Assembly (NCBI RefSeq): GCF_030463565.1 | Contig: NC_134646.1 | Location: 44,139,240-44,203,239, forward strand | Length of the DNA stretch: 64,000 nucleotides | From: Pelecanus crispus | Taxonomy: Eukaryota > Chordata > Aves > Pelecaniformes > Pelecanidae | Reading direction: 5' to 3' | Part shown: positions 26,501 to 38,500 of the stretch, piece by piece | Position numbering within the stretch: position 1 is the first letter of the stretch | Layout of the letters: the number at the start of each line of letters is the position of its first letter | Program-made: the position numbers and the translations under genes | Notes under the pieces: generated by a model | Databases searched by the model: none | What the model was told of the DNA's origin: nothing | The model's input: only the letters and a program-made list of their open reading frames with translations

Positions 26501-29500
26501 TAGTTTTTCAGTATACTGCTACCATGAAAAACTATTTTGCTTTTGTAAAATAAATATAAAAAATACAAATATATAAAAAAATATAAAAAAATTAAAAAAA
26601 AAAACTTTTAAAATCCTTTGAAGCAATTTCCTAAGTAATGCCTGTTTTTTGAGGACTCTTCAGCAAGTTTTCTGCATGTAGTTACAACACAGAATCCCTC
26701 TTAAGCTTTGAGTTTGTGAACTGCTTAGTATCTATACTGTTTGTTACCTGCAGTAGGAATTTTACGTGCCCACCATGTTACAGAATTAAGTCATTTTGTG
26801 TATGGATCGCATGAATGTCATCAGGGTTAATTTGGTGTTTTATTTATGTTTTTTCTAAAACTGTTGTTGGCAAGGTAAGAATTATTTTCTCCAAATGTGC
26901 TGCTTTGTACAAAACATAGTAGAGTAGTTCATGAGTTCTCTGGGGCATGCCAAGGTAGTTTTGTCAGAAGGTCTGTTGTCTTTCTCATCACAAAAGGTAT
27001 CAGACCTCTTTTGATTCTTAACTCCTTAGTTTCAGTGGACTGTTGGAGAACTGTGGCATAGGAAGAAAAAAAAAAACAAACTTGAACTATACAAGGTACG
27101 AGATTATTCAGCAAATACTTATCTTACCATGTTGCAAATAGGATATATTCCTGGAAATCAGTAGTACTTTAAATGTCTGTTTCTTTAGGTTTTCTGTAAT
27201 TTCAATTTACATCAATTAATACCAGCACATTTCTTCATTTTAGCTGGGTCTGTTATTCCTATTTACCAGAATATTAATACAAAACTGTTTCTACAACAGG
27301 GGCATTGGCAGGATTAATTGACATTGCTGCTGACTGGATGACTGACTTAAAGGAAGGCATTTGCCTTAGTGCTTTGTGGTTTAACCATGAACAGTGTTGT
27401 TGGGGTTCAAATGAGACTACATTTGAAGAGAGAGATAAATGTCCGCAGTGGAAAACATGGGCAGAACTAATAATTGGGCAAGCAGAAGTAAGTTCCCATT
27501 CTTTGATGGTCTTGTGCAACAGCTGGACTGAACATGAAAAGAAAATAATGGTCTAAAGGTCAGGGTACTAAACACAGATTTGGATTGTACTGTCTGCTCC
27601 GTTTTTCAGCATTTGAATTGATTAATAGGTCATAGTGTAATAAATGTGCACTGCCGGGGGCTTGGAGTGTTGCAGGTGTAAGGAAGTTACGAGAGTATAT
27701 AACTGTTGATGACGTGAGAATTTCTATTCTTGATCATAGCTATAAATAAAAAAATAAAAATGAAATTTGTGGTGTTCTCTGATAACTAAGAATAGATTGG
27801 TTTTAGTTTTTCTACCACAAATCTTTTTTTTAAATAAAGACGATTTACTCAGTATTCAGTAGATTTTAGCAGCTAATAGCTATTAAAAAATACCTGTGCT
27901 ATGTTTTTTTCCTTTTTAAGATGAAGTGTTAGAACACTTTCTACCTTGTATAACCCAGTCTTTGCTGATGTGCAGGTGTCATGACTTTATGCTTTTTAAA
28001 CAAAACTCACTCTTCCTTGGCTTGGTAATAATTACTGGTAATAATTACTGTCCCTCAAAATGTGTGCATAAGTGTGCTTGCAGCAAGAGTACTTCTGGGT
28101 TATTTTAAGTAGTGATTTTGCTTCTGCATCAAATTTATATTCTGACTTTTTTTTTCGGTTTTGTTTTTGCTTTTAGGGTCCAGGTTCATACATAATGAAC
28201 TACATAATGTACATTTTCTGGGCTTTGAGCTTTGCCTTCTTAGCAGTTTCTCTGGTGAAGGTATTTGCTCCCTATGCCTGTGGCTCGGGGATACCTGAGG
28301 TGAGGTCTAACTAATGTACACATTACAGATGTTTCATGTTAATATGAAAATTCCTGCTGCCTTACAGGGTCAGGGGAAGGCAAGAGGGAGCGCCCTGTGA
28401 CTTTGATGAAATACATTAATACAAGTATTCAAACTGAAATAATGTAATTGTGCTGATTGTCGCTCAGAAAAATACCCCAAATGTCAGAGAACCTCCTGAG
28501 TTTGTAGATTTTGCTGTATGCTTCTGGCTGGTCTACTTTTTAAGGAAGCGTTTAGCTTAAGAGGGTGGACTTCTGAAGAGTGATTTCCAGAGCTCCCCCA
28601 ATCCCGACCTCCCTCCGCTGATAAGAGAGCAGTAGTTCATTGACAGGATACGGTCCTTTGGTATAGCAATTGATCTTTTGTTCCACTGGCTTTAATCGCC
28701 TTAACTAGCACAAACCATCAGACAGTCACAAAGTAAAATGTTTAATATCCTCAAAATCTCATTCTTTCTACAATTGCTGTCTGCTGCTATACACAGAAAG
28801 GGAGGGAAAAAACCCAAAGTCAAAGTCTGGTCAGTCTCACTTCTCCAGTCATTCTGTAAATATTTATTTATGTATGTGTACTGTAGAAGTTGAAGGACAA
28901 ATCCTGCCTCTGAATGAGCCTGGAGTAGTTCTGTGCTGTTACTCCAGAAGAGATTTCATCCTAAATTGGTTTCCAGATTTAGCTAACCTTTACTTTCTAG
29001 ACACAGCTGCCCAGTGTTTTGTGTGTATCCTATTTATAGACGTTGTCCTTTCCTATGATAACTATATTATTTCCTATATATGGGCATATTTTACAGGCTA
29101 ATAGTATGACACCATTAGGCAAAGTAATACCTTAGGCAAGTGGCACATCTTTTCTAGTGGGAAAAGGCTGATCTTTTCCATCTTTATGTCACTGTTAAAT
29201 TTTTATATAGAGATGGTAAAACATAAGGAGAAAACAGAGAGGGGTAAAATTGGTGCAAATGTGATATTGCTACAGTAGATGACCTTGAGTATAGTTTTTG
29301 CAGGTTTATTTCTCCTTTGGGAGTTTTCTGACTTTCATGTGATAATTTACATGATAAACCAATGAATGCAGTTTTAGAAGCTACTGCAGATTAATTTCCT
29401 ACTAAATGTAATTGATAATGTTGCTGTATGTTATTGTCCAGTGTTTAAGAGTAACTTGCAAATGGAAAGCCTCTGGCAACCAGATGGACTCAGTGTAGCA

Positions 29501-32500
29501 ATCTGAACAGTACATGTTTTAAAGTGTGATAAAGTTAGTCATTTGAAAAGGCTATTTTTGAAGTTATGCAACTAAATTGATAAAAGTAATTATTTTCTGA
29601 ACAAAGGATATATTATTTTTTTCTTTCTTCCAGATAAAAACTATTTTGAGTGGCTTCATCATCAGAGGTTACTTGGGGAAGTGGACTTTGATGATAAAAA
29701 CAATTACTTTAGTCTTGGCTGTCGCATCAGGTTTGAGTTTAGGAAAAGAGGGTCCCTTGGTACATGTTGCCTGCTGCTGTGGGAATATTTTTTCCTACCT
29801 CTTTCCAAAGTACAGCACAAATGAAGCTAAAAAAAGAGAGGTGAGTTCTTGCAAAAGCATGTTGAATATCTGTGCATTTACACCAGTTTGTTTAAAAGAT
29901 GATACTTGTTCTCTCGGACAGTGTTTAGGCTTGAATTATCAATGTTATTTATTGTGTTAAGAACATTGTATTATCCCTAGCATTCTCCAAGGTAAATTGC
30001 TTCCATGTCAGAGTAAGTTTGGGTTTCTCCTACATCAGAGACCATTTGATTTTACTTAAATTCTTTCTGTTCTTGGCTCTACATTTTGGTAATCGATGAG
30101 CGTCTTAGTTGTGAGGACAGCAGAGGACTTTTGAACCTGTCAACAAAGTATTCCTGGAAAAGGGTTGGTGACAACCATGTTTCTGCTCTGTTTCATTTTG
30201 TTGTTGGTAGTGAGTGTGTGGTGGGTTAGCTTTGGTGCCCAACAAGCCGCTCTCTCACCCCTCCTCCTCAGCAAGACAGCAGGAGAAAATAAGATGAAAA
30301 GCTCATAGGTCAAATAAGGACAGCGAGATCACTCACCAGTTACCATCACAGGCAAAACAGACTAGACTTGGGGAAGATTACGGTATTGCCAATTAATAAC
30401 AGAGTAGGATAGTGAGAAATAAAAACAAAACTGAAACCACCTTGCCCCAGCTGTGCCTTATTCCCAGGCTCAACTTCACTCCTGACCCTTCTGTCTCAAA
30501 GTAGCACAAGGGGATGGGGAATGGGGGCTGTGGTCAGTTTGTAACGCTTTGTCTCTGCCACTCCTTCCTCCTCATGCTCTTCCCCTGCTCCAGCGTGGGG
30601 TCCGAGCCATGGGAGGGAGACATTCATGAACTACTTCAGCTTGCGCCCTTTCCGCAGGGTGCAGTCCTTCAGGAGCAGACTGCTCCAGCGTGGGTCCCCC
30701 ACAGGGTCACAAGTCCTGCCAGCAAACCTGCTCCAGCCTGGGCTCCTCTCTCCATGGGTCCACAGGTCCTGCCAGGAGCCTGCTCCAGCGTGGGCTTCCC
30801 ACAGGGTCACAGCCTCCTTTGGGCACATCCCCCTGCTCTGGCGTGGGGTCCTCCCCGGGCTGCAGGTGGATATCTGCTCCACCATGGGCCTCCATGGGCT
30901 GCAGGGGCACAGCTGCCTCACCATGGGCTGCACCAGGGGCTGCAGGGGAATCTCTGCTCCAGCACCTGGAGCACCTCCTCCCCATCCTTCTCCACTGACC
31001 TTGGTGTCTGCAGGGCTGTTCCTCTCATGTATTCTCACTCCTCTCTCTCACAGCTGTGCAGTGCTTTTTACCCTTCCTTATCTTATCTTCCTTATCACAG
31101 AGGCACTACCAGCATCACGGGCAGGCTCAGCCTTGGCCAGTGGCAGGTCCATTTTGGAGCCAGCTGGAACTGGCTCTGCTGGGTGTGGGCGTAGCCTCTG
31201 ATGTCTTCTCACAGAAGCCACCCCTGCAGCCCCCCCTCGCCCCGCTACCAAAACCTTGTCACCTAAACCCAATAGAGCGTGCCATGCTAATGAAAGCAAG
31301 TGTGGGCACAGAGAGTAGCAAGATTTAACGTATTTATTAATTCAATAAAATTTTCATATTGTAAGATAAAAAAGGGTGTCGTCCCAGCTTTGCCTCAGTT
31401 CTCAGGCCCAACTTCTAGAAGGAGACCGCAGAACATGGGAAATTTGGGTTCACTTCCTATTTCAAAGCCGTTTATTCTTAAATCATTTAACTTACCTGTG
31501 GTTTAGCTGCTTATCTCACAATAACGTAATAATTCTTTGAGTTCCTCTGTGTATTCTTCCACAGGCATATAAGGGCTGCTACCTGGGTGTCAGGGTTTTT
31601 GCAAGGAATTTGCCCAATTTTGTTATAATTAGCACTCACTTTAACCATCCTCATATATTGAACATAATTCATCCATGATGCTGTAGGACCAGCTGCTGCT
31701 GCTTGAGTTTCTCTTAATCTCTCGCTTAATCTCAGTTCACCTCAGATCCTTCTGCAAGTTTTTGCTTGAAGACTACTGAGCGCAGATCTCCAGGACTGAT
31801 ATATAAGTGATGTAGTCTGTCATCAGTTTTTGTCCCTTGAATAATATTTGCGATGGGTGGACTTCTTTGCCACACACATCTAGCACAGAGAAAGCTTACT
31901 ACAATTTCTTAAAAATGAGATATCAGCAGTTTCATACTGAAGCGTAGACTCCTTTGGGTGCTTTGCTGTGGAGGCTTTGAGCTGTGTCCTTGGCTTCGTC
32001 ATGGCTAGTACCTAGATGGTGGCTGCTGGGGCCACTGGCCACATCTTATGAGCACTCTGATCCAGTTACTTGATGCTTTTCTGTTAGCAAGTCTGTGTGT
32101 CCTTGATAGAAACACAGAAGAAACTGGTAATGTAATGAGATTCTGTTCTTCATGTTTAAAGCATATCACAGACTGCAGGAAAACCCTCACCATTTTTCTT
32201 TTCCAGGTGTTGTCAGCTGCTTCAGCAGCAGGAGTATCTGTGGCCTTTGGTGCCCCAATTGGTGGAGTCCTCTTCAGTCTGGAGGAGGTATGTCAAGAGA
32301 TGGCACTGAAGGATAGATATGGAAAAAAAATCTCTTTTAGCATGAATAATCGCAGACTCCTTTAAGCTCCAGAGTCTTTCCTAAGAAGGAAATTATTTTT
32401 GGGCACACATTTCAAAGTCAAGAGTCCTGTTACTGGCAAACTCCTAAAGATATTTTTTCTTTTCTTTGGATGAATGTCAGCTTTGCTTTATTTGCAGTTA

Positions 32501-35500
32501 TATTTTTCTGGAGAAGGGCTGAGTCAGTTCATAATTACAGTTTACATGCAGATAGAGATACAGCAGTTTTTCACTCTAGGAGTGTATTCTAAAAAAAAAA
32601 AATACAGGCTCTTTTTTTTCATTTTGAAAGAGGCTTTAGAAACCTATTTGACAGTTTTATGCACCAAGTTTTTAAATATTACTTTTCTTAACATTTCAGA
32701 TACTAAACACAATTGAATACGTTAATTATTAAAAATGCAAATATGCTATTAAAATGACCTCCAAGGCAACCGAACTCTCTTCTCGAAGAAATGTTTTGTA
32801 TTAAATTAGTTTTCATTAGTTGTTTGCAAAATACATAAGAAAGTTATTTAGATCATTAGAATTTTTAAAAAACCTAAAGATTAGAAATCTCTGAATTGAA
32901 AAAAGGAAGCAAAATATTCTTTCATGTATAAATTCTTGGTATCGTTAGGGGATTTTGAGGAATTTCTTTGTTGCCAAAAATATTGCAAAAAAACTCAGAA
33001 GAAAACTCTCTTGAAATTCACATCAGTCTATGTGGGCCTTAAGTATGAAATTGCATGCTCTGTTTTGAGGATTTTTTTTTTAAATGTTTTAATCACACTT
33101 CATAAAAATAACACATCTGCCAGAAACCTTTCAGTGTAGGTTGAATGGCGCTGAAACAGTACTAGCAGGAAATTTGAGAGAGCAGCTAGTACGCAGTCTG
33201 GTTCTTATAAATGCTAGAAAGAGATACATATAAACAGAGAAACTTTTAAACATAAATTACTACACATTATTTCCTAACAGTCTTAAAACAGCAGTGGTTT
33301 CAGTACTGCTTTAGTATTGTCTTTAAAACTGATGTAAGTATGAATTGTAGTAGAGCTTTATAAAAATGTAGTATGTGATGGAGCACCAGTGCTCCAAGTG
33401 ATAGGAATAATACTGATAATATGAGAGTACTTTTTTTTAGCATATACTATGTGAGCAGCAGTACTGTACCACGTGCATAAAACAGTCTTTCCACTATTTT
33501 TAATTGAATCGCTAATAATTCTCATGTATTGCCTTTTGCAGGTCAGTTACTACTTCCCACTGAAAACTTTATGGAGATCATTTTTTGCTGCTTTAGTGGC
33601 TGCATTTGTTTTAAGGTCCATCAATCCTTTTGGTAATAGCCGCCTAGTTCTTTTTTATGTAGAATATCACACTCCTTGGTACCTTTTTGAACTGCTTCCT
33701 TTTATTCTTCTGGGAGTATTTGGTGGGCTCTGGGGAGCATTTTTCATCCGAGCAAACATCGCATGGTGTCGTCGACGCAAATCTACGAAATTTGGGAAGT
33801 ATCCTGTCCTGGAGGTTATTATTGTTGCAGCAATAACAGCTGTCATTGCATTTCCTAATCCATACACAAGGCTAAACACCAGTGAGCTTATTAAAGAGCT
33901 CTTCACAGACTGTGGGCCGTTAGAATCCTCCTCCCTCTGTGACTACAGAAATGATATGAATGCGAGCAAAATAGTAGATGATATTCCTGACCGTCCAGCA
34001 GGCACTGGAGTCTATTCAGCTATATGGCAGTTGTGTTTAGCACTCATATTCAAAATAATCATGACAGTCTTCACCTTTGGTATCAAGGTAAGTGTGAATG
34101 CAGTGGCTGCATCATCTGCTGTGATTATATAATTACTGCCTTTCTCATTTTCCATCTCTCAAAGCTAGCAGCTTTGTTTATAGAATTTTTTCACGTGTAG
34201 TTCTTTTTAAAAAAGGTCTTTCTACTGTTGATTAGTGTCATGGTTTAGCCCCAGCCAGCAACTAAGCACCACGCAGCTGCTTGCTCACTCCCCCTACCCC
34301 GATGGGATGGGGGAGAGAATTGGAGGAGTAAGAGTGAGAAACACTCCTGGGTTGAGATAAGAACAGTTTAATAATTGAAATAAAGTAAAATAGTAGTAGT
34401 AGTAATAATAATAGTAATAATAATATACAAAGCAAGTGATGCACAATGCAATTGCTCACCACCCACCGACCGATACCCAGACAGTTCCCGAGCAGTGATC
34501 GCTGCTCCCTGGCCAACCCCCCCCAGTTTCTATACTGAGCATGACGTCATATGGTATGGAATAGCCCTTTGGTCAGGTTGGATCAATTATTCTGGCTGTG
34601 CCCCCTCCCCGTTTCTTGTGCACCTGGCAGAGCCTGGGAAGCTGAAAAGTCCTTGACTAGCATGAGCAGTACTTAGCAACAACTAAAAACATCAGCGTGT
34701 TATCAACATTCTTCTCCTACTAAATCCAAAACACAGCACTATGCCTGCTACTAGGAAGAAAATTAACTCTATCCCAGCCGAAACCAGGACAATTAGAAAG
34801 CAACTCTTGTAGAAAACAACATTCAGTTTAATTATATTGAAACTAGCCCTTTGTTCAGCCGAATAGAATTGCGTGCTAAATTTAATAGGGAACAGTAACT
34901 ATGTGGGTGGATGGCTGTTTGTATGGGCCTGATTCAGCAATAAGGATGATTCTAAAATTTCCAAGAGCCGAGTTCAAACATAACCACTCAGGTTCCCTAG
35001 TCCTGTTACATGGAAGAAGAAAAGACTGTACCTCCTGAAGAACTCGTAGGGGTTTTTTTAATCCCCTCTCCACATTTATCACATAAATGTAATTACTTCA
35101 GACTGTCAAAGGGAGCCAATGATGATTTCTTTCCTGAAATTTCCAGTATTTCATGTCATGACTAGAAAGCAGGCTTTGTTCATGTGACTGTAATGGGAAT
35201 TTCTTCTCCATTACAAAGCAGCATAATTTTTGTCTTTCCTGGTCATCTCATGAATCTGTTTTGGAGCGCTCTTCAGCTGCTCTCCAACCTGTGGCTGTTT
35301 TCTGAATGTCATATAACTGTCATGCCTTCATCATTTTCTGTCTTGTCAGGCCCCCTTCATAGTTTTTTGCAACTACATTGTTATCAAACATGTCTTAACA
35401 CAAACGTATTGTAGCACATTCGCTAAGCAGGATTTGTGTTTAAACTGGCTTTAACTTTTCAGTCTACATTGCTGTTCCATGTAACTGCATGCATAAGAAA

Positions 35501-38500
35501 ACACTTCTTTACTGTGAGGGTGGTTAAACACTGGAATAGGTTGTCCAGAGAACTTGTGGAGTCTCCATCCTTGGAGATACTCAAAACCTGACTGGATGCA
35601 ATCCTGGGCAACCTGCTGTAGTTCACCCTGCTTGAGCAGAGGTGTTGCGCTAGACAATCTGGACTGGTCACGTCCAATCTCAACCATTCTGTCATTCTGT
35701 AATCGATAGAGCAATATCATGTTGCATTTCTCACATGTTGATATTTTAGAAGATGTTGTAGTCTGTTATTTGAAGTTATTTTCCATATATTGGTTGATGG
35801 GTAAGAGAAGTCCGTTGTGTATATTTTAAATGCTAGTCTTCCATAGGTCAGTATTTCAGACATTATTCTGTAATGTGACCACTTCAATCTGTTGTATTCA
35901 CTTACTGTATTTCACTTATATCTAGGGCTCTGTCCTTCTAAGCATTATAACATTTACCATTCATGTGTTTGTGTGCATCTGGCTCTTTATCATGGGATTG
36001 TCACCACAGGATCACACTTTGTGTATTAGATTTCACTAGATTACAGAAGGGTAGAGCTTACACTTCATTTGGTTTTGATTCATTTTCTCATAACTTCAGC
36101 ATCTGCAAATTGGTGGAAATATTTTTGTGAAGTTGTAAGAATATGTTTATCACTTTGCTGGTAGGCAAGGAGTCATGCTGCTGTCATTGATGGGACTGTG
36201 CTACGTACGTTTCTCTGAAGCTTTAAAGCATATGGCTGGTTAGAATGTCAGCCAGTATCTGGAGATCTGGAGAAGGGGATGTCACTTTAATGTTATATTT
36301 ATTTGCATTTTAAGCTTTATTTCTATGAAAGGAGGAGAAAATGCAAAATTTAAGAAAAAAAAATTTAAAAAAGACAACTTTGTCATTTAAATCATTATTA
36401 AGGATCCTCGGGGCTCTCCATGTCTCTTCCTGGAGCTGTAGCCATGTGCCAACACCCGTGTCTCCCCCACAGGAACTATTTTCCTGTGAGGTAAGCAAAG
36501 CAACTTAGCTGCTGCCTGTGGCGCATGGTGATTCCTGCTGCTCTTACTGCCATGAACAAGGATGACCACAAAGCTGATCTAGCAGTGCTTTGTTTTGGTT
36601 TGGTTTGTTTTTTCCTTCTTTCAGGCTTTTGTACATACACTGTACTGTGTATTACCGGTAGACTTGTTACTGTGTCTAAATGCTGATGATCAACAGTTGT
36701 GGTGGGATTACAGTTTTGCCTTAGATCCTGACTGGTATGCAACTGCACTACCAGGGAAGTGGAAAGTTGCACCCGTGTCCCAATTCCTTGCTTGTTTCAA
36801 AGATGATACATGTGCCACAAGATAAATCTTTTCCTCTGTAGTGTACCTTGATTTAGGCTGGCATGCACTGGAGAAGAAAGCTGAGACAAGGCAGAACCTA
36901 ACTTTTTTTCCTTGCTCTTTCTCAGTGAAGGTTCGTCTCCGCTTTGTGACTTGTGATTCAGAGGCTTATGCAAACTTAATGCATCTGTAAAATCATAATT
37001 ACAGTTAGACTTGTAACCATTATCCACATGTGATGGAAAGAAGGAGCTAGATGCATAAAAAAGTTACGTTAACAAAGGACCAGAAACAATTTGGATGTAA
37101 TTTCCATGTGGAGACTGAATTTCTGTGGCATGCTGCTGTAGCAGACTAGAGTATAAGACAGTTTCAATGATTTATTCCATTACTTTTATATCTGAAATGT
37201 TACTTTTTCAGAGTGGTATTGGAACTGTTCACCAAGAAAGAATTTCACTCAAGAAAAAATTGGGATTTTAACCATTAGAAAGGGGTTTAGATGCATGATT
37301 AATTGTGGGAAATAACAGTAGTGGTATGAATGCACAATTTGGATATTAGACTAAAATTATAGCATTGAAGAGTTACCTCTGTCAACACTGAAATATTAGG
37401 TAATTCAGGATGGGAATGAAGGGTTATTAAACTTTTTCCCCAAAACCTGTGCTGCTGGCTTTGAAACGCAAAGCTTGCGATGTTTGTTTGTCCTTGGTTT
37501 GTCTGTTAGAAATCATCTTTGCAACCGTAAATATTGGCAATAATAATAATGAAGATGATGATTCAGATTCTGAAATACAGTTCTGCACCAGCTATTGGAT
37601 TCCATGGCAAAATCTACAGTTTGGAATTGCACAATACTGAAATTTCACAGCTGTACAGTGGAAAAAATGAAATTATGTGTTCTGTTATACCAGGAGTGCA
37701 GTCTTTTAATTAAGTTATTTTGACAAGATGGGTTGAGGTGCATTTAGACAAAAAGTAAAAATTCTACTACTTACTTGTAGTCAGTTCTGTACCTCAGTCA
37801 TGGTAGAAAATATTTTGATACTAACAACTGCTGTGAGGGGAAGCAGCGGGCATTTCCAGTTTAATGAGACATTTAGACGCCAGTATGGTTTTTGGAAAGA
37901 AGATTAGCTTCCTAAGGAGGAGAAAAGATAGACAACAGCAGTTTTTGGGATGAACCTTCACTTCTTATGAAGCTGCTGATAAAAGCAAGACTTGGAATAA
38001 CATTTTACTAAGCCATGTTGGTATGACAAGGCTGTGTGGCCTTTTCAGGTTTTAGTTAATAACAGAGAAACAGTTTAAATAACTGAAATTACAATAGGAA
38101 CTTTTTTTTTACAGTAATGTGTTACCTACTTTTTGCAATGCCGTTTTCTCCCTTACTCTGTTTAGCATTCTATATACACAACTTTGTATGGGAAACTAGT
38201 AAGCAAAGCTTCTTTTGAAAATCACCTATTTAGCTGGCCATCTAATTTATAGCAGTGTTAGGAAGCAGTTTGGGAAGGCAGTCCTATGTGCAAAGCTTGT
38301 TTAGTAAGTGAATGTTGACTCAGAGGAACATGAACTAATAAGGGAGATGGGGAATAGTAAGGAAGACTTTTCAGTACTAGCAGCGCAGCTCAGATTGGAT
38401 ACATATATGGTAAAAATTGTGCTGTCGGCACTGAGAGTCTAGAGTGTGGTCCTGTACTAGTGATAGATTTGCTTTTAAATACAGTAAAATATAAACAAAC

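Noticed and set aside
30514..31201. Overlapping ORFs of 226 and 191 codons in CLCN3 intron 6
   Set aside because: They translate the internal repeats of an LTR; composition is repetitive and boundaries coincide with the element, not with splice sites.
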